Source: Chloroflexota bacterium (lineage in GTDB: Bacteria; Chloroflexota; Anaerolineae; Aggregatilineales; UBA3940). Taken from it: a stretch of 8,093 nucleotides of DNA. Each line of letters starts with the position of its first letter. Position 1 is the first letter of the stretch. Below, in pieces: positions 1 to 5,434 of this stretch. Location of the stretch: NCBI GenBank assembly GCA_011051745.1, contig DRKO01000085.1, positions 1 to 8,093 of the forward strand, in the 5' to 3' direction. Position numbers and translations under genes: made by a program. The notes under the pieces are model-generated. The model searched no databases and was not told where the DNA came from. It was given only the letters and a program-made list of their open reading frames with translations.

Positions 1-96
1 GACTCTTTGCCCCCCTGCACCGTCCGGCAGGGTCGCCTTGCCGATCTGCCTGCGATAGCCGTGGACTGGATAGAGCGTCGCAGGGAGCGCGGGTGA
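1..96 (+). CDS. C-terminal fragment of an unrecognised protein
   Basis: Frame 1 is open from the window edge to a TGA at 94-96 and gives 31 residues ending in LPAIAVDWIERRRERG. The alternating hydrophobic/charged pattern resembles the C-terminal helix of a real protein, and most third positions are G or C as in the neighbouring genes. Frame 3 is also open from the edge to 176, but its composition (many Pro, Gly, Ser, Arg and Cys) looks like noncoding sequence. The fragment is too short to name a family. It would be the gene upstream of the response regulator, separated from it by a GC-rich gap. Confidence 0.4.
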   Translation, partial: DSLPPCTVRQGRLADLPAIAVDWIERRRERG

Positions 97-143
97 CGCC
101 CGCGGGCGGGGAAGGCGCGGCGGAGCCCCCCTGCGGCGCACCT
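88..143 (+). other. GC-rich hairpins downstream of the partial gene
   Basis: Two potential stems follow the stop of the partial gene. The first is a perfect 6-bp stem, CGCGGG (88-93) with CCCGCG (99-104), around a 5-nt loop that contains the TGA. The second is an imperfect stem between 113-125 and 131-143 (10 of 13 positions pair) with a CCCCC loop. Neither is followed by a T-run, so a classical intrinsic terminator is not supported. They could be a Rho-assisted terminator or simply reflect high GC content. Confidence 0.25.
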
Positions 144-146
144 CAG

Positions 147-174
147 TTGCGCGTTAGCCCGAAGGATGTACAAT
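147..174 (+). promoter_or_regulatory. Candidate promoter of the response regulator
   Basis: A good -10 box, TACAAT (169-174, 5 of 6 to consensus), lies 16 nt after a weak -35-like TTGCGC (147-152, TTG only). Transcription would start near 181. That is downstream of the first in-frame ATG at 166 and supports the later ATG at 229 as the true start. The -35 match is poor, so this stays tentative. Confidence 0.35.
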
Positions 175-228
175 GAGGATGCAGGATTATGGGTCTCATC
201 TCTGCGAGCTCAAAGAACGGGGAAATAT

Positions 229-642
229 ATGGCTGATCGTCCCGTTGAGAATAAGAAGCGCGTGCTGATCTACATTGAGGACGAGCCTGCCATGATCGAG
301 CTGGTAAAGCTGATCCTGGAAGGCCATGGGTATCAGGTGATCGCCGCTACCGGGGGGCAGGAGGGGCTGGACGTTATACGGGAGACCAAGCCCGATCTCG
401 TCCTGCTCGACTTGATGATGCCTGATATGAACGGCTGGGACGTATACCAGCAGATGAAGGCTGATGAGTACATGAAGGGAATCCCCGTCATCGTGGTCAC
501 GGCCAAGGCCCAGAATATTGACAAAGTGCTGGGGCTACATGTCGCCAAGGTTCAGGATTACGTCACCAAGCCTTTCAGTCCGGCCCAGCTTCTGAGCAGC
601 GTTCGCCGCGTTCTCGGTGAGGACGTGGAAGAGGCGGAATAG
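229..642 (+). CDS. Single-domain response regulator (CheY-like receiver)
   Basis: This 137-aa protein is essentially one REC domain. Such proteins take a phosphoryl group from a histidine kinase and signal by changing partner binding. The usual receiver residues are visible: the acidic pair E17-D18 in IEDEP, the phosphorylation site D61 in LLDLMMPDMNG, T91 in VVTA, and K114 in the TKPF motif. There is no DNA-binding or enzymatic output domain; only an acidic tail (GEDVEEAE) follows. I chose ATG 229 over the in-frame ATG 166 for three reasons: GGGGA sits just upstream, the extra 21 residues have no REC homology, and a candidate -10 overlaps the earlier ATG. No partner kinase lies in the window. 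The segment before TKPF reads VAKVQDYV rather than the commoner GADDY pattern, a mild deviation. The family call is firm; partner and process are unknown. Confidence 0.93.
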   Translation: MADRPVENKKRVLIYIEDEPAMIELVKLILEGHGYQVIAATGGQEGLDVIRETKPDLVLLDLMMPDMNGWDVYQQMKADEYMKGIPVIVVTAKAQNIDKVLGLHVAKVQDYVTKPFSPAQLLSSVRRVLGEDVEEAE

Positions 643-712
643 GCGCAGGCCTGCAGGGCCGGGTAGCTGGCCTGACCTCCGGCGCTTCCAATCACGGGGA
701 ATCATTCATCGT

Positions 713-737
713 GGGGGAGCACCAGCCCCCTTTAATT
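713..737 (+). terminator. Probable intrinsic terminator 1 after the response regulator
   Basis: GGGGG (713-717) pairs with CCCCC (726-730) across an 8-nt loop, and TTTAATT follows directly. The stem is short but all G-C, and the T/A-rich tail is in the right place. It lies 70 nt after the response regulator stop. A second, longer hairpin follows 15 nt later. Confidence 0.45.
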
Positions 738-751
738 GTGCTTTTGTGGGG

Positions 752-780
752 AAGCCTCGCTATCGAAGCGAGGCTTTCTC
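752..780 (+). terminator. Intrinsic terminator 2 after the response regulator
   Basis: A perfect 10-bp stem, AAGCCTCGCT (752-761) with AGCGAGGCTT (767-776), has a 5-nt ATCGA loop and is followed by TCTC. The T-tract is short and interrupted, but the stem is the strongest in this intergenic region. With the hairpin at 713-737 it forms a tandem pair isolating the regulator from the DUF192 operon. Confidence 0.6.
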
Positions 781-809
781 GTGGTCTGTGGCCTTCCCCT
801 CTTTTGTCC

Positions 810-838
810 TTGTGTCTGGCCCTCCGGGGGGATACAAT
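810..838 (+). promoter_or_regulatory. Candidate promoter of the DUF192 / M23 operon
   Basis: TTGTGT (810-815) and TACAAT (833-838) are separated by 17 nt. The -10 matches 5 of 6 consensus positions and the -35 only 3 of 6. Transcription would start near 845, leaving a leader of about 74 nt before GTG 919. The -10 sits at the centre of a nested inverted repeat (820-854). It begins a 12-mer, TACAATCCCTTT, nearly identical to the sequence at the DUF1786 promoter. Confidence 0.4.
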
Positions 839-854
839 CCCTTTACCCGGAGGG
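820..854. repeat. Nested inverted repeat over the -10 region
   Basis: The outer arms CCCTCCGGG (820-828) and CCCGGAGGG (846-854) are perfect 9-bp reverse complements. Inside them GGGAT (829-833) and ATCCC (837-841) form a further 5 bp around an ACA centre. Together they make 14 paired positions interrupted only by an unpaired TTTA (842-845). The candidate -10 box lies inside. It could be an operator for a dimeric repressor or a structured element; no T-run follows, so it is not an ordinary terminator. Confidence 0.6.
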
Positions 855-858
855 TAGA

Positions 859-884
859 AGCCGGTTTGTGCTGGCTCTCCGGCT
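859..884 (+). other. Leader hairpin upstream of DUF192
   Basis: AGCCGG (859-864) and CCGGCT (879-884) form a 6-bp stem with a 14-nt loop inside the presumed 5' leader, 34 nt before the GTG start. The sequence after it (GTTTGTTCC) is T-rich but not a clean T-tract. It could be an attenuator, or a chance pairing in GC-rich DNA. Confidence 0.25.
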
Positions 885-918
885 GTTTGTTCCTGCTGAT
901 TCATCGGGGAAAGAGGGC

Positions 919-1296
919 GTGCGCAAAACAGGCCGCTTGGTCCATGCCGCGAGTGGCGAGGTGTTGCTTGAGCGGGTGCGCTGGTGCGAGTCGTTCGGCT
1001 GTAAGCTGCTCGGCCTGATGTTCCGCCGTTCGCTTGGCCCGGACGAGGGGCTGTTGCTGGTCGAGCCGCGTGCCAGCCGCACGGCGAGCGCGATCCACAT
1101 GCTCTTTATGGCCTTCCCCATTGCCGCGATCTGGCTGGATGACGGCTTCGAGGTGGTGGACAAAGCCCTTGCCCGTCCCTGGCGGCTGGCATACGTCCCT
1201 GCCCGACCTGCTCGTTATATTCTGGAAGCCTCTCCTCGCCTGCTCAATCACATCGAAGTTGGAGATAAGCTGGCTTTTGAAGCGCTGGAAAGTTAA
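919..1296 (+). CDS. DUF192 family protein
   Basis: The 125-aa product matches the DUF192 pattern along its length: a basic N-terminus, LLGLMFRRSL (residues 30-39), IHMLFMAFPIAAIWLDD (59-75), RPWRLAYVPARPARYILEAS (86-105) and a terminal VGDKL (114-118). DUF192 proteins are small beta-rich domains, often secreted or close to envelope genes, with no settled biochemical role. This copy has no evident signal peptide and appears cytoplasmic. I chose GTG 919 because GGGGA at 906-910 is well placed and family similarity begins there; the frame is open upstream to 736, but that part looks like noncoding leader. The last 20 nt overlap the presumed TTG start of the M23 peptidase, implying one operon and coupled translation. 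The family call is confident; function is unknown. Confidence 0.85.
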   Translation: MRKTGRLVHAASGEVLLERVRWCESFGCKLLGLMFRRSLGPDEGLLLVEPRASRTASAIHMLFMAFPIAAIWLDDGFEVVDKALARPWRLAYVPARPARYILEASPRLLNHIEVGDKLAFEALES

Positions 1297-2707
1297 GAAT
1301 CGGCTGTTCACCCTCTGTGGCTGGGCTGTTCTGGCGGCGCTGGTGATCCTCTCGCCGGGGCAGTCCGTGCTGGCTCAGGAAGTCCCCGGCGACGGGCCGG
1401 ATGTGATCGTGCACATTGTCCGGTCCGGGGAGTCCCTCTCAGATATTGCCGCCCGTTACGGGGTCTCGGCTGAGGCGATTCTGGAAGCAAACGGCCTCAG
1501 CGGTGCGCCGGAGGTCTCGGTTGGTCGTCCGCTGATCATCCCTCGCTCGCTTTCTCTCCCCGAAGGGGCAGAGCAGGTGATCGTCGTCGGGCTGGGTGAT
1601 TCCTTCGATGCGCTTGCTGCCCGTTACGGCGTTCCGGTGGAGGCTCTGGGGTGGCTGAACCGTGTTGTCAACCCGGCGCGTCTCTATGCCGGGCTGACGC
1701 TCAGCATCCCCCCCGCTGAGGGTCGGGAAACGGGGCTGGTGCGGCTGGGGGAGGGTGAGTCGCTGTGGCGGGTGGCCCTGCGGAGCAACGTCAATCCCTT
1801 CACCCTTGCGCTCGCCAACCGGATCGCCGATCCGCTGCTTGTCGCGCCGGGCCGGTTGCTGCGCCTGCCGGGGGGTGAGACCGGCGGGGAGGCGTTGCCT
1901 GCCCCCTGGCGTTCCATTGTCCTTCATCCTCTGCCTCTGGAGCAGGGGCGTACCGGCGGGCTGCGTGTGACGACCGATGTACCCGGAACGCTGAGCGGGA
2001 CATTTCTCGCGCGGGAGTTGACGTTTATCACCGCTGACGGGGGGCTGAATCATCAGGCCATCTTCGGGCTGGATCGCTGGACCGCGCCGGGGCTGTACCC
2101 CCTGACCCTCACCTTTCAGGATCAGGCGGGCACGGTCTGGACCTACAACCGGCTGGTGCTTGTTCGGGATGGCGGGTATGGGTCGGAGACGATCCGCCTG
2201 CCGGAGGAGATCGCCGCTGTCCTTGAGGATGCCGACCTGATCGCCGGTGAGAATTTCTACATCCAGAGCAGCATGACGGGCTTCACGCCGGAGCGTTACT
2301 GGGATGGCCTGTTCCTGATGCCCTCGACTGGCGTTCTCACTTCTGCCTATGGCACGGCTCGCACTTACAATAACGGGCGCGGGCTGTATTCCTTCCACAC
2401 CGGAGCGGATTTCGCCGCCCCGGTCGGGACGCCGGTCATAGCTCCGGCCGATGGCGTGGTGGTGGACACCGGCCTGCTCGACATCCGGGGCTTCACAACC
2501 ATCATTGATCACGGCTGGGGGGTCTATTCCGGCTACTGGCATCAGTCCAGCATCCTTGTGGAGCCGGGCGACACGGTGACCGCCGGGCAGCAGATCGGCA
2601 CAATCGGCAATTCCGGCCTTTCCACGGCCTCTCATCTCCACTGGGAGCTATGGGTCGGGGGCGTTCAGGTAGACCCGCTCCAGTGGGTGCGCGAGGAATT
2701 CCCCTGA
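1277..2707 (+). CDS. Secreted LysM x3 / M23 peptidoglycan endopeptidase
   Basis: This is a predicted exported cell-wall hydrolase of 476 aa. An N-terminal signal peptide (about 1-33: basic MKRWKVKNR, hydrophobic core, then VLA before Q) leads to three LysM glycan-binding repeats (about 43-89, 101-146 and 154-198). A beta-rich Ig-like region follows (about 213-297), then a C-terminal M23 (lysostaphin/NlpD-type) domain (about 344-472). The M23 residues are intact: H374 and D378 in FHTGADF, H422 in GYWHQS, and H453/H455 in HLHWEL, so it should be an active zinc enzyme cutting peptide cross-bridges. No ATG is well placed. TTG 1277 is chosen because it puts a basic n-region directly before the hydrophobic core and has GGAG at 1261-1264, though the 12-nt gap is long. 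The frame runs open to 1034, but there it only shadows the DUF192 gene. Expression probably depends on the DUF192 promoter. The identity is secure; the exact start is not. Confidence 0.9.
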   Translation: MKRWKVKNRLFTLCGWAVLAALVILSPGQSVLAQEVPGDGPDVIVHIVRSGESLSDIAARYGVSAEAILEANGLSGAPEVSVGRPLIIPRSLSLPEGAEQVIVVGLGDSFDALAARYGVPVEALGWLNRVVNPARLYAGLTLSIPPAEGRETGLVRLGEGESLWRVALRSNVNPFTLALANRIADPLLVAPGRLLRLPGGETGGEALPAPWRSIVLHPLPLEQGRTGGLRVTTDVPGTLSGTFLARELTFITADGGLNHQAIFGLDRWTAPGLYPLTLTFQDQAGTVWTYNRLVLVRDGGYGSETIRLPEEIAAVLEDADLIAGENFYIQSSMTGFTPERYWDGLFLMPSTGVLTSAYGTARTYNNGRGLYSFHTGADFAAPVGTPVIAPADGVVVDTGLLDIRGFTTIIDHGWGVYSGYWHQSSILVEPGDTVTAGQQIGTIGNSGLSTASHLHWELWVGGVQVDPLQWVREEFP

Positions 2708-2747
2708 GCCGTTGCCTGCCTTTCCCTGATTCTTGACGCACGGCTCA
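2705..2747. repeat. 8-bp inverted repeat spanning the M23 stop and tRNA promoter
   Basis: TGAGCCGT (2705-2712, starting with the stop codon of the M23 gene) is a perfect reverse complement of ACGGCTCA (2740-2747). The 27-nt loop holds the -35 box of the tRNA promoter, and the right arm fills part of its spacer. The long loop and absence of a T-run argue against a terminator; it could be a regulatory dyad or chance. Confidence 0.3.
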
Positions 2748-2761
2748 CAGTTGGCTAGAAT
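2733..2761 (+). promoter_or_regulatory. Promoter of tRNA-Arg
   Basis: TTGACG (2733-2738, 5 of 6) and TAGAAT (2756-2761, 5 of 6) are separated by exactly 17 nt. The mature tRNA 5' end is 12 nt further on. This is the best sigma-70-type promoter in the window and fits strong constitutive tRNA transcription. Confidence 0.75.
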
Positions 2762-2773
2762 GCCGATCAGCAG

Positions 2774-2846
2774 GCCCCTGTAGCTCAGAGGACAGAGCAG
2801 CAGCCTTCTAAGCTGACGGTCGCAGGTTCGAATCCTGCCAGGGGCG
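2774..2846 (+). tRNA. tRNA-Arg (anticodon UCU)
   Basis: A 73-nt cloverleaf can be drawn by hand. The acceptor stem is GCCCCTG (2774-2780) with CAGGGGC (2839-2845) and G2846 as discriminator. The D stem is GCTC/GAGC (2783-2786, 2795-2798). The anticodon loop 2805-2811 has T33 and anticodon TCT (2807-2809), reading AGA and probably AGG. The T arm is GCAGG/CCTGC around TTCGAAT. The outermost anticodon-stem pair (G2800-A2816) is a mismatch, leaving 4 bp. No CCA is encoded, since TTGAC follows the discriminator, so CCA-adding enzyme is needed. AGA/AGG are expected to be minor Arg codons in such a GC-rich genome. The gene is flanked by its own promoter and terminator. Confidence 0.95.
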
Positions 2847-2857
2847 TTGACAGTTTC

Positions 2858-2895
2858 CCGGACCGCCCTCTGCTGGCGGTTCGGTTTGCTTTTTT
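2858..2895 (+). terminator. Intrinsic terminator of tRNA-Arg
   Basis: CCGGACCGCC (2858-2867) pairs with GGCGGTTCGG (2875-2884) over 10 positions with one G-U and a 7-nt loop. TTTGCTTTTTT (2885-2895) follows immediately. This is a textbook rho-independent terminator 12 nt after the tRNA. Confidence 0.88.
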
Positions 2896-2900
2896 GGTTG

Positions 2901-2964
2901 GCTCCGTGAGCGGGGCAGGGGGGCGTGCTATAATCCCTTTGCGAAAACAGGCTCGCCGTGAGCG
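2901..2964. repeat. Two short GCTC/GAGC dyads flanking the DUF1786 promoter
   Basis: GCTC-N3-GAGC (2901-2911) and GCTC-N5-GAGC (2951-2963) lie 50 bp apart on either side of the -10 box, and they share the 9-mer CCGTGAGCG (2904-2912 and 2956-2964). The spacing of about five helical turns would suit a pair of regulator sites. The elements are short, and coincidence is possible. Confidence 0.25.
2926..2934 (+). promoter_or_regulatory. Extended -10 promoter of the DUF1786 gene
   Basis: TGC-TATAAT is a perfect -10 box (2929-2934) preceded by a TG extension (2926-2927). No convincing -35 is seen 16-18 nt upstream, which extended -10 promoters can tolerate. The predicted start near 2941 gives a leader of about 44 nt to ATG 2985. 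It lies after the tRNA terminator, so the DUF1786 gene is transcribed independently. Confidence 0.6.
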
Positions 2965-2984
2965 AAAATGCGGAAGGGGCGCGA

Positions 2985-4130
2985 ATGCGGATTCTGGCGG
3001 TTGATGTTGGCACAGGGACGCAGGATATTCTGCTTTTCGATACCGATCTGCAGGTCGAGAACTGCTTCAAGCTGGTGATGCCCTCGCCCACGATGATGAT
3101 TGCGCGTCGAGTCAGGGCGGCGACGAAGCGCGGCCAGCCCTTGCTGCTGACCGGCGTCACGATGGGGGGTGGCCCTTCCCACTGGGCGGTGCGCGATCAT
3201 GCCGGGGCAGGCCATGAAGTGTTTGCCACCCCTCAGGCCGCCCGCACCTTTGATGACGATCTGAGCAATGTTCAGGCGATGGGTGTTCGGGTCGTCAGTG
3301 AGGACGAGGCCGCCGCGCTGGCCCGCTCTCGCCCCGATCTGCTCCACCTGACGCTGCATGACTTTGACTACGGGATGATCCGCCGCGCCTTTGAGGCATT
3401 TGGTCTGGAGCTGAAGTTAGATGGCGTGGCGGTTGCCGTCTTTGATCATGGTGCGGCCCCGCCCGGCATCTCCGACCGTCAGTTTCGCTTTGACTATCTG
3501 GATGAGCGCATCCGCGCCCACAACCGTCTTTCGGCCTTTGCCTTCCCCGCCGATCGGATTCCGGAGATCATGACGCGCCTCCAATCGGTGGTGACGAGCG
3601 CTGCGGCGACCGGCCTGTCCGCCGACGTGCCCCTGATGGTGATGGATACCGCTCCGGCGGCGGTGCTGGGCGCGACCCTCGATCCGCAGGTTGGCGGGCG
3701 AGAGAGCGTGATCATCACCAACGTTGGGAACTTTCACACGCTCGCCTTCCGGCTTGGCCCCGCCGGTATCGAGGGCGTCTTCGAGCACCACACCGGCTTT
3801 CTCGATGCCCCTAAGCTGGATGGTCTCCTGCAGGCGCTGGCCGCCTCGACTCTTCAGCACAGCGACGTGTTCGACGATCACGGGCACGGGGCGCTGGTCT
3901 ACAACCCGCACCCCCTCCCGCTGGATTTTGTGGGCGTCACGGGCCCGCGCCGCAGCCTGATGACCCGCTCCGCGCTTCCGACGTACTTCGCCGTGCCTTA
4001 TGGCGACATGATGATCGCCGGGTGCTTCGGACTGGTGCGTGCCTGGGCTGATCTCTACCCCGACCATCGGGCGGCGATCCTTGAGAGCCTCGGCGGTGCG
4101 GAACGCGGCGCGCCCTGGGAACTGCTGTAA
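2985..4130 (+). CDS. DUF1786 family protein with ASKHA-like nucleotide-binding motifs
   Basis: The 381-aa product begins MRILAVDVGTGTQDILLFD. This is typical of DUF1786 and looks like the phosphate-1 loop of the actin/sugar-kinase/Hsp70 (ASKHA) fold (residues 7-14). A second glycine-containing strand-turn, ITNVGNFHTLAF (244-255), sits where a phosphate-2 loop would be. Other conserved-looking stretches are VFDHGAAPPG (152-161), MDTAPAAVLG (220-229) and YGDMMIAGCFG near the C-terminus. Some databases call the family a putative pyruvate formate-lyase activating enzyme, but there is no radical-SAM CxxxCxxC motif and only two cysteines, so that name is unsupported here. ATG 2985 is preferred to the in-frame GTG 2958 because GGAAGGGG (2972-2979) lies 5 nt upstream and the family motif starts at once. 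It looks cytoplasmic. Family call good; substrate unknown. Confidence 0.8.
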   Translation: MRILAVDVGTGTQDILLFDTDLQVENCFKLVMPSPTMMIARRVRAATKRGQPLLLTGVTMGGGPSHWAVRDHAGAGHEVFATPQAARTFDDDLSNVQAMGVRVVSEDEAAALARSRPDLLHLTLHDFDYGMIRRAFEAFGLELKLDGVAVAVFDHGAAPPGISDRQFRFDYLDERIRAHNRLSAFAFPADRIPEIMTRLQSVVTSAAATGLSADVPLMVMDTAPAAVLGATLDPQVGGRESVIITNVGNFHTLAFRLGPAGIEGVFEHHTGFLDAPKLDGLLQALAASTLQHSDVFDDHGHGALVYNPHPLPLDFVGVTGPRRSLMTRSALPTYFAVPYGDMMIAGCFGLVRAWADLYPDHRAAILESLGGAERGAPWELL

Positions 4131-4152
4131 GGCATCCCCCCTCCGCGCGATC

Positions 4153-4956
4153 TCACCACACCCCGTCCGGGAAGGTGTTGATCCCTGCGTGGTGTCCGAT
4201 GCGCTTGTACATCCGTATATCCCCGAACGGTTCGCCCAGAATCCCATCATGGATCGCCCACGCCCGTCCGCGAATGCTCTTCCACGCCTCCGGTTTGCGG
4301 AAAGGTGTTGAGCCGTCGAAGCGCTCGAAGTACGCTCCGCCCGGCCTGAGCACCTCGTTGATCCACTCCATCCGGCGGCGTCCCTGAAAGTAGGCGAACC
4401 CGTAGCGTTCGTACACGATGGCGTTGTTGTAGGTCAGCGGCTCGATGATCACCATATCGTGCCCCGTGCGGGCCAGAAAGCGTTCAAAGGTGGGGATCGC
4501 ATGTCGGGAGAGCCGCAACCCCCGCCGCACCTGGCCGGGAGCCAGTCCGGCTTCCATGGCCCGAATCTCCTCCGGGATGTTGCGGCGCAGCGTGCCGAAA
4601 CGGGTCGGGAGGCCGTGCTCGTCCACGTCCGTGTTGAAGCGAGGTGCTTCCGGGTCGTTGATCACCAGCAGCAGGATCGCGATCTGGAAGTTCAGCGTGT
4701 CCGCCATGTGCAGGTAGAAGATCGGGTCCTCGGCGTCCGGCTCATGATACAGTCGGATTTCAACCGAGCGTGTGTCGTAAGGGCAGATGATCTGCAACCG
4801 CTCCCGGTCGTAGGGGTCTATGTTGAAGCGCGTCAGAACGGGTTCCGGGATCAGGGAGAGGTAGATCGCCTCCTTGATCTCCGTTTCCAGTTCGTTGATC
4901 CCGCGAATGGACTGCGGCCAGCGGAGACGTTCCAGGTCTACGATCCGGCGGCTCAT
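4153..4956 (-). CDS. Unrecognised protein coupled to smpB, possibly GNAT-like
   Basis: I do not recognise this 267-aa soluble protein with confidence. It has no signal peptide; the only strongly hydrophobic stretch (IAILLLVIN, 92-100) looks like a buried strand. Residues 166-192 (GHDMVIIEPLTYNNAIVYERYGFAYFQG) resemble the end of GNAT acetyltransferases, where an Asn-containing helix leads to Y-E-R-x-G-F. That is weak similarity, and the acetyl-CoA-binding loop is not obvious in the preceding segment. The C-terminus is rich in aromatic and basic residues, including YKRIGHHAGINTF. Its ATG shares ATGA with the smpB stop, and GGAAGGG (4963-4969) lies 6 nt upstream, so translation is strongly supported and coupled to smpB. 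The stop is 22 nt from the convergent DUF1786 stop with no visible terminator. It is real coding DNA; a role with SmpB is inferred from position only. Confidence 0.85.
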   Translation of the reverse strand: MSRRIVDLERLRWPQSIRGINELETEIKEAIYLSLIPEPVLTRFNIDPYDRERLQIICPYDTRSVEIRLYHEPDAEDPIFYLHMADTLNFQIAILLLVINDPEAPRFNTDVDEHGLPTRFGTLRRNIPEEIRAMEAGLAPGQVRRGLRLSRHAIPTFERFLARTGHDMVIIEPLTYNNAIVYERYGFAYFQGRRRMEWINEVLRPGGAYFERFDGSTPFRKPEAWKSIRGRAWAIHDGILGEPFGDIRMYKRIGHHAGINTFPDGVW

Positions 4957-5429
4957 CGGCGACCCTTCCGGCGTTCACTGAGCGCCTGACTGATGCGGCG
5001 TTGCGCGTCTCGCTCGGCCAGCGCCGCCCGTTTGTCGTGCAGTTTCTTGCCCCGCGCCAGCGCGATCTCCAGCTTGGCCCGCCCGCGCCGCAGGTAGAGC
5101 CGCAGCGGGATGATGGTATAGCCGCGTTGCTGGGCACGATCGGCCCAGCGTGCGATCTCGTGCTTGTGCATCAGCAGCTTGCGCGGGCGGCGCGGCTCGT
5201 GGTTTGCGTGGTGGGCAGGATCATACGGCGCGATGTACATGTTGATCACCCACATCTCGCCGTCCCGGTGGATGACGAACGCCTCCTGAATGCTCACATG
5301 CCCTGCCCGGATGGACTTTATCTCCGTTCCGGTCAGGACGAGGCCCGCCTCCAGCGTGTCGTGGATATGATATTCGTGGCGGGCCTTGCGATTGGTCGCG
5401 ATGACCTTGATCTTCTCGTCCTCGCTCAC
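4953..5429 (-). CDS. smpB: SsrA-binding protein SmpB
   Basis: SmpB binds tmRNA and places it in the A site of stalled ribosomes, so that nascent chains receive a C-terminal degradation tag and the ribosome is freed. The 158-aa product shows the family signatures in order: NRKARHEY (13-20), TGTEIKSIRAGHVSI (33-47), PRKLLMHKHEI (82-92), the beta strand YTIIPLRLYL (104-113) and the basic tail GKKLHDKRAALAERDAQRR (127-145), which folds in the mRNA channel. The start is GTG at 5429-5427, five nt after the stop of S41 peptidase B, with AGGA 11 nt upstream. The TGA overlaps the next ATG by 4 nt. The tmRNA gene itself (ssrA) is not in the window. The context places SmpB between tail-specific-type proteases and an unknown protein. 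Confidence 0.97.
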   Translation of the reverse strand: MSEDEKIKVIATNRKARHEYHIHDTLEAGLVLTGTEIKSIRAGHVSIQEAFVIHRDGEMWVINMYIAPYDPAHHANHEPRRPRKLLMHKHEIARWADRAQQRGYTIIPLRLYLRRGRAKLEIALARGKKLHDKRAALAERDAQRRISQALSERRKGRR

Positions 5430-5434
5430 GGTTG

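Noticed and set aside
1..165. 3' end of a structured RNA (RNase P RNA, SRP RNA or tmRNA)
   Set aside because: The GC-rich stems prompted a check, but none of the conserved sequences of these RNAs is present; a coding 3' end to 96 explains the first part better.
166..228. ATG 166 as start of the response regulator
   Set aside because: It overlaps a likely -10 box, has no ribosome-binding site at good spacing, and adds 21 residues with no receiver similarity.
1034..1276. N-terminal extension of the M23 gene to ATG 1034
   Set aside because: This part is read out of frame through the conserved DUF192 gene and would bury the signal peptide inside the protein.
1439..2641. 400-codon open frame on the minus strand opposite the M23 peptidase
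   Set aside because: It is an antisense shadow in GC-rich DNA: its product is Arg/Pro/Gln-rich with no domain. The plus strand encodes a complete signal peptide, LysM x3 and M23 protein with all catalytic residues.
4131..4152. Bidirectional terminator between the convergent DUF1786 and unknown genes
   Set aside because: I searched the 22 nt and the flanking coding ends and found no stem with a T-run on either strand.
3417..4250. 277-codon open frame on the minus strand opposite DUF1786
   Set aside because: It crosses the convergent stop region and gives a low-complexity Arg/Gly/His-rich product; the DUF1786 frame has family motifs and a strong ribosome-binding site.
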